Assembly (NCBI RefSeq): GCF_001540865.1
Contig: NC_033636.1
Span: 5,995,381-6,059,380, forward strand
Direction of reading: 5' to 3'
Length of the DNA stretch: 64,000 bases
From: Ananas comosus
Taxonomy: Eukaryota > Streptophyta > Magnoliopsida > Poales > Bromeliaceae
Position numbers and translations under genes: made by a program. Shown piece by piece: positions 1 to 11,687 of this stretch; position 1 is the stretch's first letter, and each line of letters starts with the position of its first letter. The notes beneath the pieces are model-generated. The model saw only the letters and a program-made list of their open reading frames with translations. It did not search any database and was not told the origin of the DNA.

Positions 1-754
1 CCCTATGTGCCTCATCTCTGGCCACAAACGGAACACAGTTCAGGAGTCTAGTAAACTCCCGAGCATACTCCTGAACTGTCCGCTCACCCTGCTGGATCCT
101 CTTCAAATCCTCCTCGATTTTCTGTTTCATGCTGTTGGGGAAATACATCCCATACAGCACTCCACAGAACTCATCACACCTTAACTGCGTCGCCACCAGT
201 CCCTGGTCTCGCATCGCTCTCCGCCACCAATCATGTGCATCACCTGACAGACAGTGTACTCCCAAAGGTACCTGCTCCCACTCTGGAACGAACAGATTCT
301 TGAATAACTTCTCCATCGCACTGACCCATCCCTCAGCAATCCAGGCTTCAGTGCCTCTGCAGTTGAAGATCGGTGGGTCAAATCGACGAAAACGAGCTAA
401 TCTCTCTGTCCACCGCTCCTGCTCGGCCTCTGTCAATGGTACAGGTCCCCTGGCAGGCGCAACTGACACTACTGGAACTGCTGCCGACGGAGGAACTGCT
501 GCAGCTGGTGCGGTCACTGGAGTAGTCGGGGGTGGAACTGGCGACTCTGGTACTCTCGGTGATGAACTCGGTGGCTGAGCTATCCTCTCACACAACCCCT
601 GCAACAACTCCTCCTGCTGCCGCGTCACCTCAGTCAGGGTAGCCAACTGTGCACTCAGATCAGGGGATGCGCTAGCCTCCGGTCGCGCACTCGGCTCCAT
701 AACAGGGGGTGCACTCGCCTCCGGTCTGTCACCCCGCTCCATCTGCTCAGGCAT
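1..754 (-). CDS. Ty3-like retrotransposon gag, 3' end outside window
   Basis: Structural gag polyprotein of an LTR retrotransposon; it would form the cytoplasmic virus-like particle. The frame is open on the minus strand from a stop near 919 to the window edge. The first in-frame ATG is at 752-754. The N-terminal third is rich in Pro, Ala and Glu. It is followed by a Retrotrans_gag type domain with the tryptophan pair of 'DWWRRA' and the 'VQEYAREFTRL' block typical of plant Ty3 gag. Upstream of the ATG the frame stays open, and at 831-833 a pyrimidine tract ending in CAG resembles a 3' splice site, so the true N terminus may lie in an upstream exon. The primer site and LTR lie just upstream, as expected. 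Protease and polymerase would lie left of the window. No internal stop is seen in the visible part. Confidence 0.8.
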   Translation of the reverse strand, partial: MPEQMERGDRPEASAPPVMEPSARPEASASPDLSAQLATLTEVTRQQEELLQGLCERIAQPPSSSPRVPESPVPPPTTPVTAPAAAVPPSAAVPVVSVAPARGPVPLTEAEQERWTERLARFRRFDPPIFNCRGTEAWIAEGWVSAMEKLFKNLFVPEWEQVPLGVHCLSGDAHDWWRRAMRDQGLVATQLRCDEFCGVLYGMYFPNSMKQKIEEDLKRIQQGERTVQEYAREFTRLLNCVPFVARDEAHR

Positions 755-1108
755 CTCGGGAGATCTAGCACGATCTTGTGCCAACTGCGCACGCTCCCGC
801 AACGACGGTCGGCCTCGGCGACGGTATATAGCTGAAAGGAACAGATAGGGGTTAGTTGAAATACAAACACTCTTGACCCAATCAATGAAAGTCTGGAAGG
901 CGGTCCCTGTTTTCCTCCAAAACTATGTCGTCTGCAGCCAACATAATTTCTCAGGCCAAAACAGAAACTCCTTCAGTCACTCACTCCACTCTAGGAGGAG
1001 TTAGAACAAACAATCATTGACTTTCGCAATTTAATTACGCCTCTCGCGTCTTGCTTCCCTAAGGTTTGCCAAACTTAGGTTTGCTACGTCCCAACGACCT
1101 ATAGCAAA

Positions 1109-1120
1109 GCTCTGATACCA
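1109..1120 (-). other. Primer-binding site of the minus-strand Ty3-like element
   Basis: The minus strand reads TGGTATCAGAGC, the usual complement to the 3' end of initiator Met-tRNA in plant LTR retrotransposons. It lies 8 bases inside the LTR edge at 1129. Confidence 0.85.
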
Positions 1121-1128
1121 ACTTAATC

Positions 1129-3301
1129 TGTCACACCCCGGATCTCTCGTTCCCCAGGCACGCCGACAAATCCGCCGTATACAAAGGAATTTCCCCTATA
1201 TACGAAGCGACATCAGTACTTGCAAATCAAACACTACTACGAACAGTAGTAGAGAGCTGCTAGAGAAAACAGAAGTTAAACAAACTGAGTTTCACATACA
1301 TAGTCCAAATCCAAAATACAGAGCTACTCGCACTACCGAGTTAAGTCAACTATGTACATAAACTCGAAACAAAACATCTACCTGCAGTAGGGGCACCTCT
1401 AGCTCAGCACGTCGGTAGGGCTCTAACTCGCGACGCCTTTTCCTCGATCCTGGTCCGCGGACGGTGCAGCAGCCGGAACCTCTGGCTCTGCAAAAACATA
1501 GGTAACAACTGGGCGTGAGAACTACTGTAAAAATAAGTAGTCCTCAGTGGGTACCGCCCAAAACAACATCGGTACATTAAGTCTACGAAAGGAGAAGAGT
1601 AGTCAGAAAAGCAGCAGAAACTAACTCCGTTACCGCCTACCGATCATAAGCTATCATGCTCTACACTAACCACTGTTAGGAAATGTCACTATGACCCCAA
1701 TTCCTTCGGACTGTAGCTTACCGTTCCGGGACTGCGATATCACGTCTGCCCGTTGCGACTATCAGCCATCTATCCACATAACTTGGATCGTGTAAGAGAG
1801 CAAGTTCAACTTGGCATGAGCGACACCAACGCGAAGCCACAAGCCTGCTCCGAGATGGCATCAGTGGCGCTACGAACCGAGTATTGACAGCCGTATCTCT
1901 GTCGATGCTCAATCGGTCAAACTAAGCAACGTAAAGTGAACTAGGGTCAAAAGGTATAAAACTAACCAGTGCACTCGCGAATCTGTGACAAACAGAATCT
2001 GGGTCCACGCTAACCCGAACGGCACCAACGACCCGAAACAGCCTAACTCGTGTTGAAAAATAGCATCTTGGCATTCTAACGAGCGTAAATGTCTTACTAA
2101 ATACCCCAGGTATCCATCGCCAACGATACTGTTTTTTATTTTTTTTTTATTTTTTTTTTTCAATGATACATCGAAATCACGGCTCTAGAGCTAAATTGGT
2201 AGTTTAGCATTTATGCGATTCCAATCGTTGTTTGTCTCTAAGTCAATCAGTCAACATTGTAACATTTAGATTTACTAGTTATGTTCTAATACTGAGTTAT
2301 ATCCAGCGATAGCATACGAATTATCAGCTCAACATGATTGAACGAATAAAAATCTACATGTCGAGATTACAGGTACTTAGGAATAACGATTACACCACTC
2401 GAAAGACATATCCCGGCAGACCGGTACACTTCACAGTGAATGGCGCAACTGCTGGGTGATCGTAGCCTTCGAAGCCCAAGAATCGCGCTAACTCAAGCTC
2501 TCCAAACATATACCGTTTCTGTTCTAGTTTTCCAGCAGTTGGAGATACATAAGATTCGACCAGCTACCTTCAACAAATGAGCAAAAGTAAGGGCTTCGCG
2601 GATGCCTCTCGCAGTCCCGATCCACATGACGAACTAAGCTCGTTGAAATCCGATGCTCTTCGTCGGAACGAGCTGAAATTACTAACAGTTCGACGAAGAA
2701 TTCAGCAAAAAATCTCTCCGAGTTGAGTAGTAGATTGACCCAAAATCCAAGGAAAGGATGTAATTACTCACTCGACAGCGAACTAGCACGGCCGACGTAA
2801 AGAAACAGCGAAGTCGCTAGCTCGCCGGTGTCTCGCAATGCCCGGTGTCAAATACGTGCGTCGATGATCCGCGGTCAGCCTCGGCGCGAAACTCACCGAG
2901 TATCACGTGGGCAAGGACACGCTAGAGAGGGAGGGAGAAGAGCAAACATTCCCTCTGCTGCTCTACACAAGTTTATAGAGGGAGAGAAAAGGATTCTTAT
3001 ACAAACGAGGGAGGAAATTACTCATTTAGCCTTCTACTACCTGTGATACGCGTACACGGGCTCTATGTACCGGTACAAGAGCCAACCCAGGAGCTGTTAA
3101 GCCGATGCGGATGGTTGTACGGTACAGCACGCTGGTTGTACGGTTACGCAGCCAGAGAATCTGCAGTTTTGCAATTTCTTCGCTATAAGGTTGCCCTCGC
3201 GTCGCAACGGAGTGTTTTGTCTATTTAACGCCAACGGAATTGGAACTTTGTCCGAACTTCCAGAGCTGTCGGCAAGCCTCAAAAGTGAAATAGGGATCTC
3301 A
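1129..3301 (-). mobile_element. LTR of the minus-strand Ty3-like element (5' LTR)
   Basis: On the plus strand it starts TGTCACACCCC and ends near ATCTCA. It is clearly homologous along its length to the solo LTR at 42564-44831: shared blocks include the start, the 'gggcgtgagaactactgta' block near 1512, and the GGGATCTCA end. The primer site and gag lie to the left, so this is the 5' LTR of an element read leftwards. The partner LTR is outside the window, so target duplications cannot be tested. The right end abuts a TA microsatellite. Confidence 0.8.
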
Positions 3302-3332
3302 ATATTATATATATATTTTTTTATATATATAT

Positions 3333-3364
<32 letters not shown>
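3302..3364. repeat. (TA)n microsatellite
   Basis: Almost pure alternating T and A with a short T run. It separates the LTR from a fold-back element and is the left flank of that element. Confidence 0.9.
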
Positions 3365-3365
<1 letters not shown>

Positions 3366-3900
3366 ATGAGGTATATGCTATCGGAAGACACGGGCCATCG
3401 TGCTTCCAAGTTATGTTTTCGATGTTGCGACCTTTCGAATGTTCGATAGCTCCGTTTAAATTGATTAGAGTATTTGGGTACCTAGAAAATATTTTTATTA
3501 TTTTTCGATATCATTTGCAACTATGTGATCGAAATAGGTCAAATAAACAACAAATTTCAATGGACTATGTTGAGCCATTGAGTTTATACGGTCTGTTAGA
3601 AATATCAAATCACTGTGAATTTTGATAGAAAATTCTTCTTATTATATATAAACAAGATTAATTTTTGATTTAAATTTTAATGGTTGTAATTTTCATGGTT
3701 GTAGATTTTTATTTGTCAGACCGTTGATTAATGATTGCCTTCGTTCTGGCAATGATATCGTAAAATCATAAATTTATTTTCTAGGTACTTAAATACTTAG
3801 ATCAAGTTTAACGGAACCGATCGACGATTCGAAAGTCGCAACATTGAAAACGAGCTGGAAGCACGGAAGGCTCTGTGCTTCAGATAGCATAGTAGCCTCA

Positions 3901-3904
<4 letters not shown>
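3365..3904. mobile_element. Fold-back element, family A copy 1
   Basis: Non-coding element of about 540 bp flanked by (TA)n on both sides. The right arm, reverse-complemented, matches the left arm over roughly 200 bases: hairpin, then a 'TTTTCAATGTTGCGAC' block, then 'TCCGTTAAACTTGAT' and 'TTTCGATATCATT' blocks. Each end carries a small hairpin (GGAAG-CACGG / CCGTGCTTCC). The open frame across 3191-3625 is a chance product of this repeat. Confidence 0.8.

Positions 3905-3964
<60 letters not shown>
3905..3964. repeat. (TA)n microsatellite
   Basis: About 30 perfect TA units, right flank of the family A element. Confidence 0.95.
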
Positions 3965-3968
<4 letters not shown>

Positions 3969-3995
3969 GAGAGAATAAAGGAGAGGAGAGAGAAT

Positions 3996-4053
3996 AAAGG
4001 AGGGTTTGGGAGGAGGACACTGTCACCCTATGGTCCTCCCAAACCCTCCTTTA
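3996..4053. repeat. Small hairpin (20-bp arms)
   Basis: AAAGGAGGGTTTGGGAGGA near 3998 is repeated inverted as TCCTCCCAAACCCTCCTTT ending near 4053, with a spacer of about 18 bases. It may be a terminal hairpin left from a deleted fold-back element, or a minimal one. Confidence 0.7.
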
Positions 4054-4204
4054 ATGTAGAAAGAAAGAATATATAGAAAGAATAGATAGATTTATATAAA
4101 TAATTATCCTATTATATATATTGTAATTCTAATTTATATCTACATATATTATTAGTATCATCATCATCATCACCATCATTTATATTAAATATTATATATT
4201 ATAA

Positions 4205-4433
4205 GTCCGGCTGGGATACTATCGATAGCACCAAGGATTTGGTGCTATCGAGTTTTTCACCGTTAGATTTAATCCTTTGATTATTTTTATCCGTTAAATT
4301 ATACTATTCAACCAACCACTCACTCAACCTTAAGGAGCCCACATCATTCTAACCACCTATTTCTTAATCCAAGGGCTAAAAAATCAATAGCATCAATAGT
4401 TTGGTGCTATTGATAGTATTCCAGCCTAGTTCT
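4205..4433. mobile_element. Short fold-back element, family B copy 1
   Basis: About 230 bp, non-coding. The ends read inward as GGCTGGGATACTATCGATAGC and, on the other strand, GGCTGGAATACTATCAATAGC. Each end has a hairpin around 'AGCACCAAGGATTTGGTGCT'. The body (CACTCAACCTTAAGGAGCCC) recurs in the copies at 19069 and 28703. TA-rich flanks. Confidence 0.8.
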
Positions 4434-4615
4434 ATATATTATATATTCTATAATATATAATCTGTACAATCTATCTATTTGACACTCCTATTCAGCAACG
4501 TGACATGTTCACATTGCCCTCTCTATTGTCCCTCTTAATACAGATTCAATGGTGTAGATCAGCCAACTCTCTTTCTCTCCACTTCGAAACAAGCCTCTTC
4601 CCTTTTCCAAGAGAC

Positions 4616-5112
4616 TAGGGATGTCAATGGATATGGATGCCCGAAATTTTATCCGAATCCGAACCCGAATGAAACGGATATATCCGATGGATATGGATAT
4701 GGATTCAGATATGGATATCAAAATTAGAAACCCGACGGATATGGATTCGGATATAGATATTGATTGTACCCAACCCGAACCCAAACCCGACCCGAACCCG
4801 AATTTATTTTGTATTATATATAATATATATATAAATATATATGATATTATATTTGAATTTACATTTTAAAAATTTAGATTTAATATAATATATTTTGAAA
4901 TATTGAAAAAAGAAATAATTATTTCGGGTTCAAATTTTCGGGTTCGGGTTCCGGTTCGGGTTTCGGATTTTTGGTCGGGTTCGGGTTTGGATATGGATTT
5001 TTAAAATCTGTCGGGTTCGGGTTCGGGTTCGGGTTCGGGTCTCGGGTTTGGAGTCGGGTTCGGGTTTGGGTTTTTAAAAATCCGCCCTGAATTCGACCCG
5101 TTGACATCTCTA
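4616..5112. mobile_element. hAT-type non-autonomous element
   Basis: Terminal inverted repeats TAGGGATGTCAA (4616-4627) and TTGACATCTCTA (5101-5112). They are flanked by a perfect 8-bp target duplication CAAGAGAC at 4608-4615 and 5113-5120, diagnostic for the hAT superfamily. The body is made of GAACCC-type repeats at left and GGGTTC repeats at right, forming large imperfect inverted arms around an AT-rich centre. No transposase is encoded; the frames over it are repeat artefacts. Confidence 0.95.
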
Positions 5113-5120
5113 CAAGAGAC

Positions 5121-8100
5121 GCTCAATCTTCACCCTTCATTTTTTTGATCGGATAGCTGTGCTGAAATCAACTCCTTCCTCTCCCCTCAACGTGTTCCTT
5201 GCCACGTGCGTGCCTCCTCCGCTGTCCTCTCTCTCTCTTCCCCTCTTTCTCTCTCACCTTCATCCTCTACTCCAATGCAAGCGATGTCCATCGTTAGGTG
5301 TCATAATTAGGGCCTCCTACACCTACCCTACTTGGCTAATCCAATCGCCCTGGTTGTGACGCTCGTCGATCCAACGGTTGCCATTAAGTTGGATCCCACG
5401 CTACCTAATCTATGCTAGGGATCTAAACTATGCTACAGGTAGGGTTGCTGAAATCCCTCTCTCCCCCGTCGCCAGTGTTGCTCTTTGCTACTTTCTCTCT
5501 CTTCTCCATCTTCCTCTCTGCTCTTTGCTAGCCCACTGATTCGACAGCAACGATGGGATAGCTATGTTTTATTTTAGTTTTTTTAGAATCTGCTGAGATT
5601 TTACAAAATCTGGTGGAGATATCTTAAAACTTTCTCTTCTCTTCTCTTCTTCCCTCTCTAACTTTTCTATAAATAGTCTGTGCTTTTCAGAACAATACAG
5701 TTTACTTCTGTTTTCAAACATAAAGGTAACATAAAGGTACTTTTGAAATATAAAAGATGAAATTTAGCATTTCATCACTACAATCACTGTTGGTTACACA
5801 GCATGGCTATTCTGACTACTATTGTACTTCTGCACATTCTGTTGTTTCTTAGGTGCCTATAAAATTTCACCTTTCTTGCCTACTCACAAGGTATTCCCTC
5901 TTTTCCTTCCTCTTTTCTTTAATGTGTTTTGTTGAAAGGCAGTGAATTATTTCCTTTCTATTCACTTGTTGCATGTTTTAGTTATTTCCTAATGGTGCTA
6001 CCTAATCTTACCCACATATTGATTTTTTTTTCAAAGTTGGGTGGCCTATTCATAGGCATCCGCTTCCCTAACATGAAAATAAACCATGCTTTTTACTTGC
6101 CTACATGTTTCATTATTTCCTACGATATTATTTTCTTTTGATAATTTTTCTTGATTTTTCGTTGTTTTTTTTTTAATTATTGGTAGCTGTGGTGATATGC
6201 AAGTAAGGAAAAAAAAAAGGAAGAAGAGATTTGCCATTATCGAGCAGTTTGGATGGCCTGCATACGGGCAACCACTCTCGACCACTTCTTTAGTGCTTTC
6301 GTTTTTCCCTGTTAATCTCAGTCAGTGGCTACCCTAAAGCTTGCTTTCATGTCCCCTTTATCATGGCCGATCATACATGCTGGCTTTATCTGAGTCTTCA
6401 TGGATTTTTCTTTGCACTTACAATTTCTGCTTATTTCCAAAATCTGTACTAGATATCTTTAACTGTTTTCATTTTTTTTCTTTTTTGTTTTCATGTTCTT
6501 GACATTTTTTAAATATTTGCGACGATGGTGATGCTCCCTGGCTACAAGAAAACTGGGTTCTGCACAACCAATGATTTAGGACGATCCCCATATGGGCAAC
6601 TACTTACAGCTGTGCCCACTCACACCTGTGGTGCATGCAAGGAGTTTGGACGGCCCGCTCGCGGGCAACCACTCGCATCTGCGCATTTGGTTGGTACGGT
6701 TAAACCTCGGTTAGTGTGCAGTTTACAGTTAGCCGCTTATGCCCACTCTTTTATCATATTCCTGTTTCCTTTTTATTACATCCTACATGTTTTAACTTTT
6801 TTTATCTCTATGTTTTTTTTTGTTTTGATTGATGTTTAGTCTTGGTTTCTTTTTTGGTGTTTTCTTCACTGTATGTTCTAATTAATATTTTTCTTTCTTT
6901 TTTTCCTGGTTTAATGGAGTCTATTCTACCCCTGTATTTTTTTCCTTTACTTTTTTTTCGCTACATTTCTTTGCCTATTTTTCGGCGGTGATGATATGCG
7001 ATGGGGCTACGAAAAAAAAAAAAAAAAAAACTAGATTTAGTGCAACCAATGAGTTTGGACGGCCATGTTATTGAATGTTTTTAGATTTATTTAAAATTAA
7101 AATCCACGGCCTTGGTATTGTGTGGAGGGGACAGGAAAATCTCGGTACGACACAGCCAGTGGGTTTGGCCAGTGATGTCTTTGACTATTTTCAGCTTTTC
7201 TACTTTCGGTATATTTTTTTATCCCCATTGGCGGCGGTGCTAGTGTGCGGTGGGGACCTACAAACCGAGATCGGCGCAACCAATGAGTTTGGACGGCCCA
7301 CGCGCGGGCAACCACTCCGAGCTATAGTACATGTGCGAATATTGCACGGATATTGGACCGATATTGGGCGGCCGGCCATGGTTAGTTTTTCACTTTACAG
7401 CCAACCCCTCTTTTACCATGGCCTGTCTTACATCCCCATGCTATCAGAGCCTATCTACTTTATTTGGCACCTTTACTTCTAATGTAGAATGTGTCTACTT
7501 CTTGCTACCTGTTTTCTACATTTGCATTTTTTAAGTTTTTCGAGTCTGTGTCCCTTATTTCCTTTGTATTATTTGCTGCATGTTTTTCTATCGTTCACTG
7601 CATACTTTAGTTATTTCGGTGATTTGTGTTTTTTCGTAGCTGGTTTTTTTTTTTTTTTTTTTTTACATATTTGGCTTTGTGGCTAAGAATGTGTTTGGAC
7701 GGCCCTTGCTGGCAACCACTCTCAAATTTGTGGTTTTGGGGTCAACCACGTTTAGTGGTGCTGATTTGCCTTTTTTAAATTTTTCTCTTCTTTTGTCCCC
7801 GGCTGCATGCATTTGTTTTCCAATTTTGTTACTTTGTTTTTCCCACGCTGTCAGTGCATGACAAAAACAAAAACAGCAGCTTCATTGTTTTATAAATAGC
7901 AACTTTAGTGTTTCATCAAACAGAAACAATAGCTTTCACCACTGCTTCGGTGGGTTGCTAAGAAAAACAAATTTTGCAGTTTTTCAACTCTAGTATTGTA
8001 TTTCATACATTATTTCTATATTTATTGACTATTTTTTTTCCTCTTTTTACCCTTCGCTCTTCTGTCTTGCTCTTCCCCTATTGCACCTTTGTGCTTTTCT

Positions 8101-9024
8101 GCAGCTGCCGGTATGTCAAATGTGCAACTTTCCTATGTTAGGTTGCTTTGAGATATATATGAGCAACTGCAGGTGGAGATGCCGTAGTTCGTCGTGACAG
8201 TAAATGCGGAGGAAAATTTTCTTGCTTACATAGATATTCAAATCCGTCGATCTGAAACTATAGTTGAATCTACTCGATGTCTACTGGGGATGAACAAGAC
8301 GTGGCTCGCTTAGTTATTAAAAGGCTAGTTGAGGAGTTAGATTTGCAAGTTAAAGATGTTAACTACAATAACCATTTATTCTATAAGGGTCTGTACGATC
8401 ACCTAACAACAGAGCACGCTATGGTAATTGCAAGTATAATAAATTGACACAACATTATAATTTGCTAAAGGATTGCTACGTCTTCACCGTACTACAAAAG
8501 AATGAATATGTTGATGATTGGGTAAAGATACGTTGCGCTATCCAGGAATGCTATGTAGTGGTAAATTGCCTTAGTCCAGTTGACCCTGTTGCAGAATCTA
8601 TTGCGTCAGGCGCTGTGTCCGCTCCTTTGGATTAGATGTTGGGGTCTCAAAGTCTAAGATGTACTGTCTTTGTTATGTCTATTTATGCCTAACCTGCCTA
8701 TGTAGTAGTTTTGGCTTTAGGAATGGTTTACTTCTAACCTCTTCAGATTTTGGGGTCTTTGGGCTAAATGTAGACGTCTCCAAATATGTGATGTAGTTAG
8801 TTGGTTTTGCCTATTTTCTGTCCAACTATCTTTGTTGCTTTTACTTTCAGAATGTCTTTTTTGTAACTTTTTCAAGTTTTCAGAATGCTATTTCTATGTT
8901 TACTATCGCTCAACGCTTTCCCTTAACTTTCTTCGTTGATATGATGCAATTTTTTTTCCAAAAAAATATTGTAGTTTCGGAATTCCTTCCCCGTAACTAT
9001 TCAGATTTTTTTGCAACACTACTT
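5121..9024. repeat. Long non-coding repeat-rich tract (left part)
   Basis: About 3.9 kb without a convincing gene, T-rich on the plus strand. It contains a diverged repeat whose conserved core is (G)TTTGGACGGCC-n-GGGCAACCACTC. Cores lie near 6247, 6575, 6652, 7051 (partial), 7284 and 7691. Upstream of several cores is a conserved 'GCRCAACCAATGA' block. TATAAATAG-like strings occur at about 5670 and 7890 but no transcript can be argued from them. The tract seems to continue at 11349 after the inserted solo LTR. It could be a decayed Helitron or LINE-like element; I see no diagnostic ends. Confidence 0.5.
8277..8447 (+). CDS. Unrecognised short ORF, doubtful
   Basis: ATG at 8277 opens a 56-residue frame rich in charged residues (begins MSTGDEQDVARLVIKRL, ends IASIIN). 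An overlapping frame follows at 8444-8635 (63 residues, begins MTQHYNLLKDCYVF). Composition of both looks more protein-like than the surroundings, so they may be one small protein broken by a frameshift, or a fragment captured by the surrounding repeat. I do not recognise a family. No splice model was convincing. Confidence 0.25.
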   Translation: MSTGDEQDVARLVIKRLVEELDLQVKDVNYNNHLFYKGLYDHLTTEHAMVIASIIN

Positions 9025-10971
9025 CTGCCACGCCCCACAACCGCTAATTTGGTCGGTTTGGGTACGCCGAACAAACGCCGAACGGACAGCACCTCCCCTA
9101 TTCACCCAAGAATCAACAAGAAAGATCATGTATATTTGTCGCCCAGGAAGACATATAACATACATGAAACATTGCAAGCAATGATACAAGCAAGAGCAAA
9201 AGAGAGGAAGCTATCTTTTACATCCACATTCCATTTACATTGAGTTTACATCATCAAAATGGGTACACTTGATTACATAAACTCATCAAAATGGGTACAC
9301 TTGATTACATTTTCATCTCATGACAAGTATACATCCACAACTCCAAAATACATATACATCCACAAGTAGTAGCCTCTCACAAAATACAACATGTCCTCTC
9401 AACTGTACATGGCATACTAATGCATAAAGGAAGCTACTAACTATCTAGGGCGCTATGCCCTTACCCCGGTCCTCGCCCGGTCTACTCGAACTCGGCCCTG
9501 CAACAAAGTGGGGTGAGAACTACGAATAGTTTCCAGTAGGTTCGGCCGCTGACCCCGCCAATCTTCCTACTAGGTCTAAGCAGGCAAGAGTAGATAGATA
9601 GATATGATAATGTAAGCAGCTAACATGGTAATGAAATCTACTATCAATTTACTATGCTACTATGCCTTCAACAATATAATGCATGTAATGCTCGTCTAGC
9701 CATGAAACCAACTATAATGCTAGTATATCTCAACAATGTAACTGAATGAAAGAACTATATAGTAATGAGTCAATTATCATGCTACTATATTCAACAAGTA
9801 TGTCATTCATTAATTCATCACCCAATCCACATGGCTAACCCGAAGGTTCGCCCTAACTCAAATCTCAAATCCCATAGGTGAGGAGCCTCAGCTGTTCAAC
9901 CCACCCGAGACCGTCTGTAGGACAACCACATCTGCCCCTAGTGTGATGACTCCGGAGTGCACTGCTTGGGTGGAGCGACCACCGCCAAGCGAAAACAGAC
10001 TATGTGAGTATGATCCAATCCTCGTCAACTGAGGACACCCTACCAACTAGGGCTAACAACAACTCGGGAACTCAACTGTCCCAATGTCGATGCTCAAGTG
10101 TCTCAACTACACTATATTCATATGTCATTTGTCCAGAACTTGGGAAAATCATCTATCCCTAGATTCACCATGTCATTAGTGTTTCCACTACACTAGTTAT
10201 ATGCTACTCGTTATGTCATCATACATGGTTTTATATGCTACTCGTCTATGTCATCATTTGTTACCGACATTATAGGATTCCATGTCAAGACCCAATCCTT
10301 AAGCATCCAACATATCATGTGTTTAACTCACAATGCTATATCAATTAAGGAAGCATATAAGGAAATGGGAATGCAACTACCAATATCCTACAATGCATAA
10401 TCAACATACAAGATGCATGGTCAACATTAGAACATAGACATAAAGTGAAGCCCGATGGCTTCGGATAGCACCCCCCACCTTTTGGTGATGCCGCGATGCT
10501 AGAAATCCAATTTCGTGATTTTTGGATATCGCCTCGGCCCTCCAGGCGGAAATAAAGCGAAAACGGTCATTTTCTTCGATTACTCGTCACCCGATCGTAG
10601 GAACTTCAATTTGAGTTGCCCACAATGTTAACTTTACCTTCAATTGAAGATACATAGGGTCAATTTAGCTCAAAACCATCCATGAGCAAAACCCTTTTTT
10701 GGAGCCCTAGAACCTCACTATTGCAAAAGACTACATCTAGCCATTTATTCTTGCAATAAACGAGAGCAACAACACCTAGAGCTTCATTAAATTCCATTCC
10801 TAGGCTATTTAAACCTAGCTCTAACCATCCACCATTAGAGCATGAGAAGCTTACCTCAACAAGCTTTCCTCTCCAAGCTAAGGAAGAAGAAGATGATGGA
10901 GCTTCACCTTTTTGCTCCAACCTCCATCAATCCCTCCTCTTGATCCACTCCTTGAAGAGAGAGAGAGCTCT

Positions 10972-11006
<35 letters not shown>

Positions 11007-11348
11007 AGGGCTGCAAGGGAGGGGGAGTGAGAGAGATGAGCCCACAACACCTCTCATATAACCCCCACTCAACACAATTGCACAAAAACCCCTCCACTTC
11101 CTGTTTTCTGCACTGCCCATACTGGGCATTTTCGGGCTACGGGGTCCAGTCCCTCCAGCCAGGGTCCGGACCCTGAGAGCACAAATCCTGCGAAAATTGT
11201 GGAATTTTCTCTACTTGCTCTCCAAGGTCCTCCAACACTCTTAGAAGCCATTTTTGATGCATTCGGCTTTTCCGAACCGTTCCAAACCAACCTTCGGTCA
11301 ATTTGATCGAAGTTCGTTTTCCGCACGTCGAGGATTCACTTCCTCACA
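9025..11348 (-). mobile_element. Solo LTR (Ty3-like, second family)
   Basis: Starts TGCCACGCCCC and ends CCTCACA, with a perfect 5-bp target duplication ACTTC at 9020-9024 and 11349-11353. Length is about 2.3 kb. A 'GGGGTGAGAACTACGAATAG' block near 9511 and the TG-CACGCCCC start relate it to the LTRs at 1129, 31442 and 42564, and set the same (minus) orientation. No internal region remains, so it was formed by LTR-LTR recombination. The (GA)n tract at 10960-11002 is internal. Confidence 0.93.
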
Positions 11349-11354
11349 ACTTCT

Positions 11355-11687
11355 ATGCTTACTACCTGTCAACGTTTTCAAACACTGTCTTTTCTATAGC
11401 TTTGTTTGTTTTTTTCTTACTTCCTTCATTAGTATTGTGCAGTTTTTCTCTTTGAAAAAATTCCTTTTATGCTTACTACCTCTCAACGTTTTCATACACT
11501 GTCTTTTCTACAGTTTTTTTTTTTTTCTTGCTTCCTTCCCTAGTATTGTGCAGTTTTTCTCTTTGAAAAAATTCCTTTTATGCTTACTACCTCTCAACGT
11601 TTTCATACACTGTCTTTTCTACAGTTTTTTTTTTTTTCTTGCTTCCTTCCCTAGTATTGTGCAGTTTTTCTCTTTGAAAAAATTCAG
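11355..11687. repeat. Tandem repeat, three units of 111-114 bp
   Basis: Units begin ATGCTTACTACCT at 11355, 11469 and 11580. All contain 'CACTGTCTTTTCTA' and 'TAGTATTGTGCAGTTTTTC'. Units 2 and 3 are almost identical; unit 1 is more diverged. The 164-residue frame across it is a product of the repeat, not a gene. Confidence 0.95.

Noticed and set aside
129..578. 149-codon plus-strand frame
   Set aside because: Antisense shadow of the minus-strand gag frame.
8444..8635. 63-codon frame as a separate gene
   Set aside because: Overlaps the end of the preceding short frame with a shift, has no recognised family, and lies in a repeat tract; treated as a possible broken fragment only.
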